Position numbers and translations under genes: made by a program
The notes under the pieces: model-generated
Seen by the model: only the letters and a program-made list of their open reading frames with translations
Database searches by the model: none
What the model was told of the DNA's origin: nothing
Assembly: GCA_000751835.1 (NCBI GenBank)
Contig: CCMQ01000009.1
Coordinates: forward strand, 1-64,000
DNA from: Necropsobacter rosorum
GTDB lineage: Bacteria; Pseudomonadota; Gammaproteobacteria; Enterobacterales; Pasteurellaceae
DNA: 64,000 nucleotides
Direction of reading: 5' to 3'
Shown here: positions 47,969 to 57,833 of the stretch, one piece after another
Layout of the letters: every line of letters starts with the position of its first letter
Position numbering within the stretch: position 1 is the stretch's first letter

Positions 47969-48247
47969 GGTCAAACTCCTGAAAATTTCTGTTAGTTTAT
48001 GGAATAAAAATAAAGGCGTAAAATATGCCTTTTTTCTATACAATTGTCAATAAACAATTGGCAAAATTTAGTTTGAGGATTCGGTGAGACACAACCGAAA
48101 GTCAGCATCGTTATCGGAAAATGCGCTTTCTGCTAGCCCACCTGAACGATGTGGGCGAGATTTTAACAGTTTTTTGCCCCGGAATATAGCGTAAAAATAA
48201 AATTTCTATACAATTAAGCCAAAATTTCAGCCCAAGAGTGAATTATT

Positions 48248-49819
48248 TTGAGTAAACGATTATTACGATCCGGCATGCTGGTCAGTGCGATGACATTATT
48301 GTCGCGGGTGCTGGGTCTGGTGCGCGATGTGATTACCGCGCAGCTTATCGGGGCCGGCGTGGCGGCGGATGTCTTTTTATTTGCCAACCGAATCCCGAAT
48401 TTTCTGCGCCGGCTGTTTGCCGAAGGCGCTTTTTCACAGGCGTTCGTGCCGGTGCTGGCGGAATATCAGAAAACCGGCGATGTGGATAAAACCCGCGCAT
48501 TTATCGCGAAGGTTTCCGGCACGCTCGGCGGTTTAGTCACGATAGTCACTGCGCTGGCGATGGTCTTTTCGCCGTTGGTGGCGGCGCTGTTCGGCACCGG
48601 CTGGTTTCTGGACTGGCTGCACGACGGGCCGAACGGAGTGAAATTCGAGCAGGCGTCCCTGCTGCTGAAAATTACCTTTCCTTATTTATGGTTTATCACG
48701 TTCGTCGCTTTATCCGGCGCTATTTTGAATACGCTCGGCCGGTTCGGCGTGATGTCCTTTTCGCCGGTGCTGCTGAATATTGCGATGATTTGCACCGCAC
48801 TTTTTCTTGCCCCGCATGTCAGCAGTCCGGATTTAGCCTTAGCCATCGGGATTTTTATCGGCGGGCTGTTGCAGTTTTTATTTCAAATCCCTTTTCTGAA
48901 ACGGGCCGGGCTGCTGGTGAGGCCGAAATGGGCGTGGAACGATGCCGGCGTTAAGAAAATCCGCACGTTGATGATTCCCGCCCTGTTCGGGGTGTCGGTC
49001 AGCCAGATTAATTTGTTGCTGGATACCTTTATCGCCAGCTTTCTGATGACCGGTTCGATCAGCTGGCTGTATTATTCCGATCGTCTGCTTGAGTTTCCGC
49101 TCGGCCTGTTCGGGATCGCCATTTCCACCGTTATTTTACCGACGCTGGCGCGGCATCATGTTAACCGCAGCGATGACGAACAGCGCAGCGCGGCGGATTT
49201 TCGCCAAACCATGGATTGGGGCGTGCGCATGATTCTGCTGCTCGGCGTGCCGGCGATGATCGGCATTGCGGTGCTGGCGCAACCGATGTTGCTGGTGCTG
49301 TTTATGCGCGGTCAGTTTTTGTTGCACGATGTGCAGGCGGCGTCATATTCCTTGTGGGCGTTTAATGCCGGGCTGCTGAGTTTTATGCTGATTAAAATTC
49401 TGGCCAACGGCTATTATGCCCGGCAGGATACCAAAACGCCGGTGAAAATCGGTATTATCGCCATGGTCAGCAACATGGGGTTTAATCTGCTGGCAATTCC
49501 TTTCAGCTATGTGGGGCTGGCGATGGCATCGGCGCTGTCGGCGAGCTTAAACGCCTATTTGTTGTACCGCGGGCTGGCGCGGGCGGATATTTACCGTTTC
49601 AGCCGACAAAGTGCGGTGTTTTTAGTGAAAGTTTTGCTGGCCGCGGCGGTGATGGGCGCAACTGTGTGGTATTATAGCCCGGTGCTGGACGGCTGGCAGG
49701 CAATGTCGTTTCTACAGCGCGTGCATTGGCTGGGCTGGTTGATTGGCTGTGCGGCGGCGGTTTACGGCATCATGCTGTGGCTGCTCGGGATCGACAAAAA
49801 AGCCTTAACCGCCACATAA
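48248..49819 (+). CDS. murJ: Lipid II flippase MurJ
   Basis: Integral membrane flippase for lipid II, MOP superfamily. 523 aa. Starts with TTG 48248. Seen: SAMTLLSRVLGLVRDVITAQLIGAG, NFLRRLFAEGAFSQAFVPVLAEY, and about 14 membrane helices. Formerly mviN. Divergent from rpsT. Confidence 0.97.
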   Translation: MSKRLLRSGMLVSAMTLLSRVLGLVRDVITAQLIGAGVAADVFLFANRIPNFLRRLFAEGAFSQAFVPVLAEYQKTGDVDKTRAFIAKVSGTLGGLVTIVTALAMVFSPLVAALFGTGWFLDWLHDGPNGVKFEQASLLLKITFPYLWFITFVALSGAILNTLGRFGVMSFSPVLLNIAMICTALFLAPHVSSPDLALAIGIFIGGLLQFLFQIPFLKRAGLLVRPKWAWNDAGVKKIRTLMIPALFGVSVSQINLLLDTFIASFLMTGSISWLYYSDRLLEFPLGLFGIAISTVILPTLARHHVNRSDDEQRSAADFRQTMDWGVRMILLLGVPAMIGIAVLAQPMLLVLFMRGQFLLHDVQAASYSLWAFNAGLLSFMLIKILANGYYARQDTKTPVKIGIIAMVSNMGFNLLAIPFSYVGLAMASALSASLNAYLLYRGLARADIYRFSRQSAVFLVKVLLAAAVMGATVWYYSPVLDGWQAMSFLQRVHWLGWLIGCAAAVYGIMLWLLGIDKKALTAT

Positions 49820-49822
49820 AAC

Positions 49823-49844
49823 ATGCGATCCCGCCGGATCGCAT
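49823..49844. terminator. Hairpin between convergent murJ and ygfZ
   Basis: ATGCGATCC, loop CGCC, GGATCGCAT. A 9-bp perfect stem four bases past the murJ stop. Confidence 0.7.
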
Positions 49845-49872
49845 CGCCGTTTATCGTCACTTCAATTCAGGC

Positions 49873-50712
49873 TTATTGCGGCGCATAAGGCAACGGATAG
49901 GCTTCCAGTCCCGTTTCGCTGTGCGGCAGTCTGAATTCGGCTTCCGCCGGCAGTTGGTTATTCAGCACGACCTGCAGCCATAAAACGCCGTCAAAATTGA
50001 CCGCACTTAAGATAAAGCCGGTTTTGCGCCAACCGCTTTCCAGCCGCATTTCGATTTCCGCACCGATATCCGGCGTCACGGCGGTGGCGGCGCGGAAAGT
50101 GAACATCGCCCGTTTATTGATGCCGCGATATTTGGCGCGGGCGATGGTTTCCTGACCGATATAGCAACCTTTGGTAAAGGAAACCGCCTGTTCCAGCTGC
50201 GGCAGATTCAGCGCCTGCGGAATAAATTCAAGCCGGCTTTGCGGGCTTAACAGCGGAATGCCCGCGCGGATGTCCTGTATATCCCAATAAGCCGCCGGCG
50301 TGTCGCATTGACAATCCGGCTCGGCGGGATTAAGCAGAATATAACGTGTCGGCTGCGTCGGTAATGTCAGGGTGAGGTGAGCCGCCGTTTGCGGGGCGTT
50401 TTCACCGGCAATGCCGATAATCGGCCAGTCCGGCAGGGTGAAGCTGATATCGGAGAACACCGCGTATTTTTTTAATTGCGCAAGGGTGTCGGCCAGTAAA
50501 TTTTGTCTGACTAACAGATAAAATTGCTGCCGGTCGTGGCGAATCAGGCGAAACAGCGAGTTGATTTTGCCTTTCGGATCACAATGTGCCGCCAGCGTAG
50601 ATTGTCCGTCCGCCAGTTGGGTCACATCGCAGGTCAGCTGGCCTTGCAGGAATTTTTCCGCCTCGGCGCCCTGCGCGGAGATTACGCCGTACTGTGCAAG
50701 ATTAATCCGCAT
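49873..50712 (-). CDS. ygfZ: tRNA-modifying/Fe-S maturation protein YgfZ
   Basis: 279 aa, folate-binding GcvT-like fold. Seen: FLQGQLTCDV near the start and the signature KGCYIGQE with C183. Needed for activity of some Fe-S enzymes such as MiaB. Ten bp after yicC. Confidence 0.95.
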   Translation of the reverse strand: MRINLAQYGVISAQGAEAEKFLQGQLTCDVTQLADGQSTLAAHCDPKGKINSLFRLIRHDRQQFYLLVRQNLLADTLAQLKKYAVFSDISFTLPDWPIIGIAGENAPQTAAHLTLTLPTQPTRYILLNPAEPDCQCDTPAAYWDIQDIRAGIPLLSPQSRLEFIPQALNLPQLEQAVSFTKGCYIGQETIARAKYRGINKRAMFTFRAATAVTPDIGAEIEMRLESGWRKTGFILSAVNFDGVLWLQVVLNNQLPAEAEFRLPHSETGLEAYPLPYAPQ

Positions 50713-50721
50713 AATGATTCC

Positions 50722-51585
50722 TTATTCCAGATTCTGAATTTGTTCGCGCATTTGTTCGATCAGCACTTTCAGTTCCACCGCCGAGTTGGTGATGTCGGCA
50801 TTGATGGATTTTGACGCCAGCGTATTGCTTTCACGGTTTAACTCCTGCATCATAAAATCCAGTTTGCGCCCTACCGCGCCGCCTTTGTGCAGAATGGCGC
50901 GGGTTTCCTTCACATGCAGCTGCAGGCGATCCAATTCTTCCGCCACATCGATGCGCTGCGCCAGCAGTACCATTTCCTGCTCCAGCCGTTGTGTGTCCGG
51001 TTGCAGTTGCAGCTCATCGAAACGTTGTTGTAAGCGATCGCGCTGCCATTGCATAATCAGCGGCATTTGCGCGCGCACTTTATCGGCTTCCGCCGAAATG
51101 CCGTCGAGGCGTTGCTCGATGAGGCTTTTCAGTTTTTCACCTTCACGCGCGCGCATGGCGATAAAGTCTGTCAGCAGCTCATCGAACGCCGCCAGCAAAT
51201 CGCGACTGATAGCGTCCAAATCCTGCTCCGGCGCTTCCACCACGCCCGGATAACGCAGAATATCGGTCAGGCTGATTTCGCCTTCGCCCGCCTGCTGTTT
51301 GATCCATTGCAGGGATTGAATAACCTGCCGGGCGAGATCGGTATTCAGGTTGAGTGCGGTCGCCGTTTGTTTTTTGTGTTCAATGCGCAGACTGCATTCA
51401 ACTTTGCCGCGGGTCAGATTGCGGCGCAGCGTTTCCCGCAGGTTGTTTTCCAGCGCGCGGAACTGTTCCGGCAGACGGAAGAAATTTTCCAAATAACGTT
51501 GATTCACCGAACGGATTTCCCATACGGCGTCGCCCCAGTCCCGTTTGATTTCGCGACGGGCGAAAGCGGTCATACTGTAAATCAT
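50722..51585 (-). CDS. yicC: YicC family endoribonuclease
   Basis: 287 aa. Seen: MIYSMTAFARRE start, WEIRSVNQRYLE, RGKVECSLRIE and the C-terminal GRKLDFMMQELNRESNTLASK. E. coli YicC is an RNase that cleaves small RNAs. Divergent from rph, as in many gammaproteobacteria. Confidence 0.95.
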   Translation of the reverse strand: MIYSMTAFARREIKRDWGDAVWEIRSVNQRYLENFFRLPEQFRALENNLRETLRRNLTRGKVECSLRIEHKKQTATALNLNTDLARQVIQSLQWIKQQAGEGEISLTDILRYPGVVEAPEQDLDAISRDLLAAFDELLTDFIAMRAREGEKLKSLIEQRLDGISAEADKVRAQMPLIMQWQRDRLQQRFDELQLQPDTQRLEQEMVLLAQRIDVAEELDRLQLHVKETRAILHKGGAVGRKLDFMMQELNRESNTLASKSINADITNSAVELKVLIEQMREQIQNLE

Positions 51586-51838
51586 AAGCTTGTCCTTAGT
51601 TTGCGGTTTGGCGGCGATTCGGTTGTCGGGATTGCGCCGCTAAACGGCGTGTTCTGTTGGCTGGGATAATGTGAAAAAGCATAAACTTTTCAGGTGATTA
51701 TCATAAAGCCGGGGCAGCCCGGACGGCATTATCGACAACATCGCCGTAAGTGCGGTTATTTTACCTTTAAATTTCGCATATGTCAGTTTGCGTGTTAAAA
51801 TGAGCGCACTTTTATCACCTGAAATGAAGGAATTTTTA

Positions 51839-52555
51839 ATGCGTCCGAACCAACGAGCTTTTAATCAACCCCGCCCGATTACAATCACCCGTCACTATAC
51901 CAAACACGCCGAAGGATCGGTGTTGGTGGAATTCGGTGACACCAAAGTGATTTGCACCGCCACGGTGGAAGAGACGGTACCGCGTTTTCTGAAAGGACAG
52001 AATCAGGGCTGGGTGACGGCGGAATACGGCATGCTGCCGCGTTCCACCCACAGCCGTATGCCGCGCGAAGCGGCGAAGGGCAAACAAGGCGGGCGCACCA
52101 TGGAAATTCAGCGCTTAATCGCCCGTTCGTTAAGAGCAATGGTGGATTTAACCGCACTGGGCGAGCGTTCGATTACGCTGGACTGCGATGTAATTCAGGC
52201 CGATGGCGGCACCCGCACGGCATCCATTACCGGCGCCTGTGTGGCGTTAGTGGATGCGGTGAACGCGCTGCTGGCGAACGGCACGCTGAAAACCAACCCG
52301 CTGAAAGGACTGGTGGCGGCGGTTTCCGTCGGTATTGTCAACGGCGATGCGGTATGTGATCTGGAATATGTGGAAGACAGCGCGGCAGAAACGGATATGA
52401 ATGTGGTGATGACCGATGACGGCCGGCTCATCGAGGTGCAGGGCACGGCGGAAGGCGAGCCGTTCAGCCATGAGGAATTGCTCACCTTGCTGGCATTGGC
52501 GAAACAGGGCTGTGATGCCATTTTTCAGGCGCAGCGTCGCGCATTGGCGGAGTAA
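51839..52555 (+). CDS. rph: Ribonuclease PH
   Basis: 238 aa from ATG 51839 (AAGGA upstream), same size as functional RNase PH; not frameshifted as in E. coli K-12. Seen: [56 protein letters not shown]. Trims tRNA 3' ends by phosphorolysis. Confidence 0.97.
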   Translation: MRPNQRAFNQPRPITITRHYTKHAEGSVLVEFGDTKVICTATVEETVPRFLKGQNQGWVTAEYGMLPRSTHSRMPREAAKGKQGGRTMEIQRLIARSLRAMVDLTALGERSITLDCDVIQADGGTRTASITGACVALVDAVNALLANGTLKTNPLKGLVAAVSVGIVNGDAVCDLEYVEDSAAETDMNVVMTDDGRLIEVQGTAEGEPFSHEELLTLLALAKQGCDAIFQAQRRALAE

Positions 52556-52563
52556 GGAAACTT

Positions 52564-53205
52564 ATGCAGGATTATAAACATGAATTCATCAAATTCGCCT
52601 TAAGTCGTCATGTGCTGAAATTCGGCGAATTCACCCTGAAATCCGGGCGCGTCAGTCCGTATTTTTTTAATGCCGGATTATTTAATAGCGGTGCGGATCT
52701 GGCTTGTCTGGGACGGTTTTATGCCGCGGCGATTGAGGCGGCAAAGCTGGATTACGATGTCATTTTCGGCCCCGCCTATAAAGGGATTCCGATCGGCACC
52801 ACGGTGTCGGTGGCGCTGTTTGATCAATACGGTGTGGATAAACCGGTGTGTTTTAACCGCAAAGAAGCCAAAGATCACGGCGAGGGCGGCAATTTAATCG
52901 GCAGTCCGTTGCAGGGACGGGTGCTGCTGGTGGACGATGTGATCACCGCCGGCACCGCCATTCGGGAGGCGATGGATTTAATTGCGGCGAATAATGCCCG
53001 TCTCAGTGCGGTGGTGATCGCGTTAAACCGGCAGGAGCGGGGCAAAGGCGAACTTTCCGCCATTCAGGAAGTCGAACGTGATTATGCCTGTCAGGTGTTG
53101 TCCATTATCGATGTGGACGATTTAATGACCTTTATTCAGCGGGATGAACAATACCGTCAGCATTTGCCGGCGCTGCGCGCTTATCGTGAGCGTTACGGCG
53201 TGTAA
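52564..53205 (+). CDS. pyrE: Orotate phosphoribosyltransferase
   Basis: Forms OMP from orotate and PRPP in pyrimidine synthesis. 213 aa. Seen: [26 protein letters not shown], and PRPP loop [13 protein letters not shown]. Eight bp after rph, so the pair is an operon. Confidence 0.97.
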   Translation: MQDYKHEFIKFALSRHVLKFGEFTLKSGRVSPYFFNAGLFNSGADLACLGRFYAAAIEAAKLDYDVIFGPAYKGIPIGTTVSVALFDQYGVDKPVCFNRKEAKDHGEGGNLIGSPLQGRVLLVDDVITAGTAIREAMDLIAANNARLSAVVIALNRQERGKGELSAIQEVERDYACQVLSIIDVDDLMTFIQRDEQYRQHLPALRAYRERYGV

Positions 53206-53217
53206 TGACACTGACAT

Positions 53218-53303
53218 AAAAGTGCGGTGTTTTTTCACCAGATTTCGCTCGCAGCGGTTAAACCGGCGGATGGGCTGAAACCGGTGGAAAACCGACCGCA
53301 CTT
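53218..53303. repeat. Inverted uptake-signal pair after pyrE
   Basis: AAAAGTGCGGT at 53218-53228 and ACCGCACTT at 53295-53303. Long spacer; possible weak terminator. Confidence 0.6.
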
Positions 53304-53323
53304 TATCTGTATCGGAGTAAATA

Positions 53324-54199
53324 ATGAATTTTATCGGGAAATTACTGGGCTTTATTATCGGCTGGCGCTTCGGCGGGTTATTCGGCGCCATTGCCGGCGT
53401 GATTCTGGGGCATATCGCGGATAAAAAACTGTATGAACTCGGCAGCGTGAATTCCAGTTTTTTCAACACTAAACTGACGCGCCAGTCTTTGTTTATGCAG
53501 ACCACGTTTGCCGTGCTGGGGCATTTGACCAAAGCCAAAGGGCGGGTGACGGAAGACGACATTGCACTGGCCAGCAGCCTGATGCAGCAGATGAATCTGG
53601 ATGACGCCGGGCGTAAGCTGGCGCAGGAGGCGTTTAACCGCGGAAAAGAGGCCGGCTTCCCGATTCGTCAGGTGATCCGCGAATTCCGTTTGGGCTGCGG
53701 ACAGCGCGCCGATTTGCTCAGAATGTTTTTATCCGTTCAGGTGAAAGCGGCGTTTGCCGACGATCATCTGCATGAGAATGAAAAAGAGATTTTGTTTGTG
53801 GTGGCGGAAGAACTGGGATTGTCACGCTTTCAGTTCGAGCAGCTGTTAATGGCGGAGATGGCGGCGCGCCATTTCAGCCGCAACGGCGGATTTTACCAAC
53901 AGCAGGGCGACTATCGGCAACAGGGCGGTTACCGTCAGGGCGGCTATCGGCAGCAGGGTGGTTATCAAGCACAGACGTCGGGGCCGACGCTGGATGACGC
54001 CTATAAAGTGCTGGGTGTGTCGGCAAGTGATGATCGCAATACCGTAAAACGCGCCTACCGCCGCTTAATGAACGAAAATCACCCGGATAAACTGGTCGCC
54101 AAAGGCCTGCCGAAAGAAATGCTGGAAATGGCGAAGGAAAAAGCCCAGCAGATTCAGGCGGCTTATGATTTAATCTGCAAAGCCAAAGGCTGGAAATAA
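53324..54199 (+). CDS. djlA: Co-chaperone DjlA
   Basis: Membrane-anchored J-domain protein. 291 aa. Seen: N-terminal membrane helix with Gly pattern (GKLLGFIIGWRFGGLFGAIAG), TerB-like domain (about 50-180), a Gln/Gly/Tyr-rich linker (about 190-215, several RQQGGYRQ units), and a C-terminal J domain with HPD in NENHPDKL. Stimulates DnaK. Confidence 0.95.
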   Translation: MNFIGKLLGFIIGWRFGGLFGAIAGVILGHIADKKLYELGSVNSSFFNTKLTRQSLFMQTTFAVLGHLTKAKGRVTEDDIALASSLMQQMNLDDAGRKLAQEAFNRGKEAGFPIRQVIREFRLGCGQRADLLRMFLSVQVKAAFADDHLHENEKEILFVVAEELGLSRFQFEQLLMAEMAARHFSRNGGFYQQQGDYRQQGGYRQGGYRQQGGYQAQTSGPTLDDAYKVLGVSASDDRNTVKRAYRRLMNENHPDKLVAKGLPKEMLEMAKEKAQQIQAAYDLICKAKGWK

Positions 54200-54822
54200 T
54201 GCGGAAACAAGCCAAAGCCGACGCAGGTATGCTTGCGCTGGCGTGTTTTATCGGTGCGTTGATTATCTGGTCTGGGATTGCGCCTTTTTCCCGCGCGGTC
54301 TGGTATGCGGAAATTCTGCCGATTATAGCGGTTTTCGGCACGTTAGTGCTGACTTATCGCTATTTTCAGTTCAGCCGTACCGCCTATTTGTTAATGTCGG
54401 TGTGGCTGATTATGCACACCGTCGGGGCGCATTATACCTTTGAACATGTCCCTTTCCGTTGGGCAAGCGATTTGCTGGCGCCGTGGCTGGGGGAGGGACG
54501 CAATCATTTTGACCGCGTTGCCCATTACGCTATCGGGTTTTACAGCTATCCGGCGGCGGAATTTCTGTTGCGCCGCAAGCTGTGCGGGCCGGTGATCGCC
54601 GGGCTGTTTTCTCTGTTTCTGATTATGTCCGTCGCCGCGGCCTACGAGTTGATCGAATGGCAATATGCGGTGCTGGCGGGCGGCGATAACGGGATCGCGT
54701 TCCTCGGTTCGCAGGGCGATGGGTGGGATGCACAAAAAGATATGCTGGCCGATACGCTGGGCGCCATCACCGCATTGCTGCTGTTTTATGGGATCCGCTC
54801 TGATCGTGAGCGGCAGGCCTGA
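54199..54822 (+). CDS. yjdF: DUF2238 inner-membrane protein YjdF
   Basis: 207 aa. Seen: five or six membrane helices and DUF2238 motifs [34 protein letters not shown] and [17 protein letters not shown]. Function unknown. One-base overlaps with djlA and dusC indicate coupling. Confidence 0.92.
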   Translation: MRKQAKADAGMLALACFIGALIIWSGIAPFSRAVWYAEILPIIAVFGTLVLTYRYFQFSRTAYLLMSVWLIMHTVGAHYTFEHVPFRWASDLLAPWLGEGRNHFDRVAHYAIGFYSYPAAEFLLRRKLCGPVIAGLFSLFLIMSVAAAYELIEWQYAVLAGGDNGIAFLGSQGDGWDAQKDMLADTLGAITALLLFYGIRSDRERQA

Positions 54823-55769
54823 TGATGCGCGTGATGTTAGCGCCGATGCAGGGCGTTTTGGATCCTTTGGTACGTCAGCTGCTGACGGAAGTCAATGATT
54901 ATGATCTGTGCATTTCCGAATTTGTACGCGTGGTGGACCAATTACTGCCTGAAAAAGTGTTTTATCGCTTATGTCCGGAGCTGGCTGACGGCGGCAAAAC
55001 CCCGTCCGGCACGCCGCTGCGCGTGCAGTTGCTCGGACAATCGCCGCCCTGGCTGGCGGAAAACGCCCGGCGTGCGGTTGAACTGGGCTCTTACGGCGTG
55101 GATCTGAATTGCGGTTGTCCGTCGAAAACGGTCAACGGCAGCCATGGCGGGGCGGCGTTATTAAAACAACCGGAGCTGATTTATCAGGCGACCCGCGCCA
55201 TTCGTCAGGCATTGCCGGCTGAGCAGCCGGTCAGCGTCAAGGTGCGCCTCGGCTGGGATAATGACAGCGCCGCATTGGAAATTGCCGATGCGGTGCAACA
55301 GGGCGGGGCGACGGAAATTACGGTGCATGGCCGCACCAAAGCTGACGGTTATCGCGCCGATCGCATCAATTGGGCGAAAATCGGCGAAGTGCGGGCTAAA
55401 TTATCCATTCCGGTGATTGCCAATGGTGAAATCCGGCACTGGCAGGACGGACAGGCTTGTCTTGCCGTCACCGGCTGCCGCGCGCTTATGATCGGGCGCG
55501 GCGCGTTGCATATTCCGAATCTGAGCCGGGTGGTGAAGTTCAATCATGCGAAACTGGACTGGCAAACCGGCGTAATGCCGCTGTTATGCCGCTATGCGGA
55601 GATGCAAAATCCCTATGACAGCGGATTTTATCATGTGGCGCGGATTAAACAGTGGCTGCAATATCTGCAACAAGATTATGCGCCGGCGCACGCGCTGTTT
55701 GCGCGGATTAAAACCTGTCAGGATGCGGCGGATTTGCGCGCAAGATTATATCAGGCGGTAACGGAATGA
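54822..55769 (+). CDS. dusC: tRNA-dihydrouridine(16) synthase DusC
   Basis: FMN enzyme reducing U16 of tRNA. 315 aa. Seen: [14 protein letters not shown], the catalytic-Cys loop [27 protein letters not shown] and [11 protein letters not shown]. Length and the QGVLD variant fit DusC rather than DusA or DusB. Confidence 0.93.
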   Translation: MMRVMLAPMQGVLDPLVRQLLTEVNDYDLCISEFVRVVDQLLPEKVFYRLCPELADGGKTPSGTPLRVQLLGQSPPWLAENARRAVELGSYGVDLNCGCPSKTVNGSHGGAALLKQPELIYQATRAIRQALPAEQPVSVKVRLGWDNDSAALEIADAVQQGGATEITVHGRTKADGYRADRINWAKIGEVRAKLSIPVIANGEIRHWQDGQACLAVTGCRALMIGRGALHIPNLSRVVKFNHAKLDWQTGVMPLLCRYAEMQNPYDSGFYHVARIKQWLQYLQQDYAPAHALFARIKTCQDAADLRARLYQAVTE

Positions 55770-56443
55770 AATATCAATGGATTTTTTTTGATGCGGATGA
55801 AACTCTGTTTTCCTTCGACGGTTTTGCCGGGCTAAAGCGCATGTTCGCCGCTTACGGGGTGGATTTTCAGGCGGCGGATTTCGACGAATTTCAGCAGCTT
55901 AACAAGCCGCTGTGGGTACAATATCAAAATGCCGAAATCAGCGCGCAACAGTTACAAACCACACGCTTTGAACGCTGGGGCAAGCGACTGGGCAAAAGTG
56001 CGGCGGAGTTAAACCGGCATTATTTGCTGGCGATGGCGGAAATTTGCCGTCCGTTGGAGGGCGTTACCGAAACGCTGCAATATTTGGCCGCAGGGGCGAA
56101 GCTGGCGATTATTACCAACGGCTTTACTCTGATGCAGCAGCTGCGGTTGCAGAATACCGGTTTGCAGGATTACTTTGAGTTTATTACGGTGTCGGAAGAG
56201 GTCGGTATTGCCAAGCCCGACGCCCGCATTTTCGCCCATAGTCTACAGCGCGCGCAAGTGAAAGATAAACGCAAAGTGCTGATGGTGGGCGATACGCTGC
56301 AATCGGATATTCAGGGCGGCATTAATGCCGGGCTGGACACATGCTGGCTGGCGCACCGGCGCACCAACGAGACGGCAATTCAGCCCGCTTATACGGTAAA
56401 TCGCTTCGCCGAGCTGGCGGAGGTGGTGAAAGCCTCGCGCTAA
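55766..56443 (+). CDS. yjjG: HAD phosphatase YjjG (pyrimidine 5'-nucleotidase)
   Basis: 225 aa. Seen: D9 and D11 in [29 protein letters not shown] and [13 protein letters not shown]. coli YjjG dephosphorylates dUMP and non-canonical pyrimidine nucleotides. Overlaps dusC by 4 bp. Confidence 0.93.
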   Translation: MKYQWIFFDADETLFSFDGFAGLKRMFAAYGVDFQAADFDEFQQLNKPLWVQYQNAEISAQQLQTTRFERWGKRLGKSAAELNRHYLLAMAEICRPLEGVTETLQYLAAGAKLAIITNGFTLMQQLRLQNTGLQDYFEFITVSEEVGIAKPDARIFAHSLQRAQVKDKRKVLMVGDTLQSDIQGGINAGLDTCWLAHRRTNETAIQPAYTVNRFAELAEVVKASR

Positions 56444-56467
56444 ACAATATCGCGCGAAAAAGCGGGG

Positions 56468-56537
56468 AAAAGTGCGGTGTGATTTTATGGTGTTTTCGGT
56501 ATGCGGCCGAAAAGATAAAAAATCCGACCGCACTTTT
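56468..56537. terminator. Uptake-signal pair between yjjG and amidohydrolase gene
   Basis: AAAAGTGCGGT at 56468-56478 and ACCGCACTTTT at 56527-56537, an 11-bp inverted pair between convergent genes. Likely acts as a terminator. Confidence 0.65.
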
Positions 56538-56539
56538 AT

Positions 56540-57526
56540 TTAATCGATACCCAATACTTTGCGTCCGTTGATGCTGGCGATATTGATCATGGCGTCGAGA
56601 TCGGGAAAACGGCAGCCGGCGGCAAGCAGGCTTAATTCCTGCCACATATCGCCTTCGCACAGCGGTACCATGTAATCGCAGATATTGTCGGTACCGATAG
56701 CGACCGTAATGCCTTCCGGGATCATTTCGTCCGCCGGCGTCAGGGCGTTGTGAAACGGCATCAGATCTTCTTTGCGGTTGCTGTCAATCCACGCCATCGG
56801 GCAGGCGATAATCATCATTTGTGCCTGACGCATTTTTTCATACAGTTTATAGCGGTATTCTTTGGAATGAGCGCCGATAGAAATGCCGTGAATGGCGACC
56901 ACCCGTCCCTGCATGCCGTGCTCGATGGTTTTATCGCACAATTGTTCGGTTTCTTTTTCGCGCGGCGTGTTGAACTGATCCACATGCACATGGCACATAA
57001 TGCCGAGGGAGTTGGCTTTATCCAGCAAAATATCCATGGCTTCCAGACCGCGTCCGTAATCCAGTTCGTCGCGATAAGGCAGGCCGCCTATCATATCCAC
57101 CATTTCCGAACCGATGTCAAACCATTTTCTGGCGGTGGGTTCGATGACGCCTTTGAGCGTCTGATTGGCGAATTTCAGCGTAATATCGTGCTTATACACC
57201 TCGCGCGCTTTGTGCGCGGCGATAATGGCGCGGTCTTCACAGATGGGATCGATATCCACAAAGGTTCCGAATGCGGTGACGCCCTGCGCAATCATCAGCT
57301 CGATGGCCTGACAGAACCGGGCGTAATAATCGTCCACCGATGAGGTGCGTTTGACCTCATCCACCAGATCCCACTTTTGTTGCAGATTGCTGCTGTGATA
57401 AATGCCGATTTTTTCCGGAGTCATAGTAAATGCGCGGTCAGCATGCGCATGGGCGTTCACCCAGCCGCCCTTTTTGATGATTTCATCTCTGATGTAGGTT
57501 TTAAAGCTACGAACGTGGTTTTTCAT
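56540..57526 (-). CDS. Amidohydrolase family protein, cytosine-deaminase-like
   Basis: 328 aa from ATG 57526 (GGAGTAATT upstream). Seen: metal motif NAHAHADRAFT near the start, CHVHVDQFNTP, AIHGISIGAHS and catalytic Asp in IGTDNICD. It begins directly at the first barrel strand and lacks the usual N-terminal beta domain of CodA, so it is short. Substrate not known. A structured leader with its own terminator precedes it. Confidence 0.85.
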   Translation of the reverse strand: MKNHVRSFKTYIRDEIIKKGGWVNAHAHADRAFTMTPEKIGIYHSSNLQQKWDLVDEVKRTSSVDDYYARFCQAIELMIAQGVTAFGTFVDIDPICEDRAIIAAHKAREVYKHDITLKFANQTLKGVIEPTARKWFDIGSEMVDMIGGLPYRDELDYGRGLEAMDILLDKANSLGIMCHVHVDQFNTPREKETEQLCDKTIEHGMQGRVVAIHGISIGAHSKEYRYKLYEKMRQAQMMIIACPMAWIDSNRKEDLMPFHNALTPADEMIPEGITVAIGTDNICDYMVPLCEGDMWQELSLLAAGCRFPDLDAMINIASINGRKVLGID

Positions 57527-57578
57527 AATTACTCCGTGACGATATAAGCGATAACAGGCGGACAGCGGCTGAAGATAT

Positions 57579-57604
57579 AAAAAAATCCCGCATGCAAGGG
57601 GATT
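57579..57604 (-). terminator. Terminator in the amidohydrolase leader
   Basis: On the minus strand AATCCC, loop CTTGCATGC, GGGATT and TTTTT, ending 53 bp before the start codon. It could end yejM transcription or act as an attenuator. Confidence 0.75.
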
Positions 57605-57711
57605 GGTTATTAAGTGAAAAGAGAATTGCGTTCGATGCGCTTTGGCGCGCACCGAGTAAGTTGATTGCAATGTTATGAAAAATTCTCGGATTTTTAATTA
57701 ATAACATTATA
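57605..57711 (-). promoter_or_regulatory. Structured leader and TATAAT box upstream of amidohydrolase
   Basis: A perfect -10 TATAAT at 57706-57711 (minus) is followed by two mutually exclusive stems: GAGAATT/AATTCTC (57621-57627/57681-57687) and CCGAG/CTCGG (57652-57656/57685-57689), sharing CTC 57685-57687. No known riboswitch class is recognised. The rest of 57712-57833 shows nothing. Confidence 0.4.
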
Positions 57712-57833
57712 TCCAGTCCTGATATAAGGGCGCGAACCTGACGGCCGAACCTCGGATACTCGGGCGATAGTATAAGGGGTTCGATATTAAAAATATAATC
57801 GGTTCTAACTATTGGTGGCCGGGTGAATCGAGG

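Noticed and set aside
51788-51838. Upstream start for rph
   Set aside because: The family length of 238 aa and the AAGGA site support ATG 51839.
57541-57711. Purine or preQ1 riboswitch
   Set aside because: The conserved core sequences of those classes are not present; left as an unclassified structured leader.
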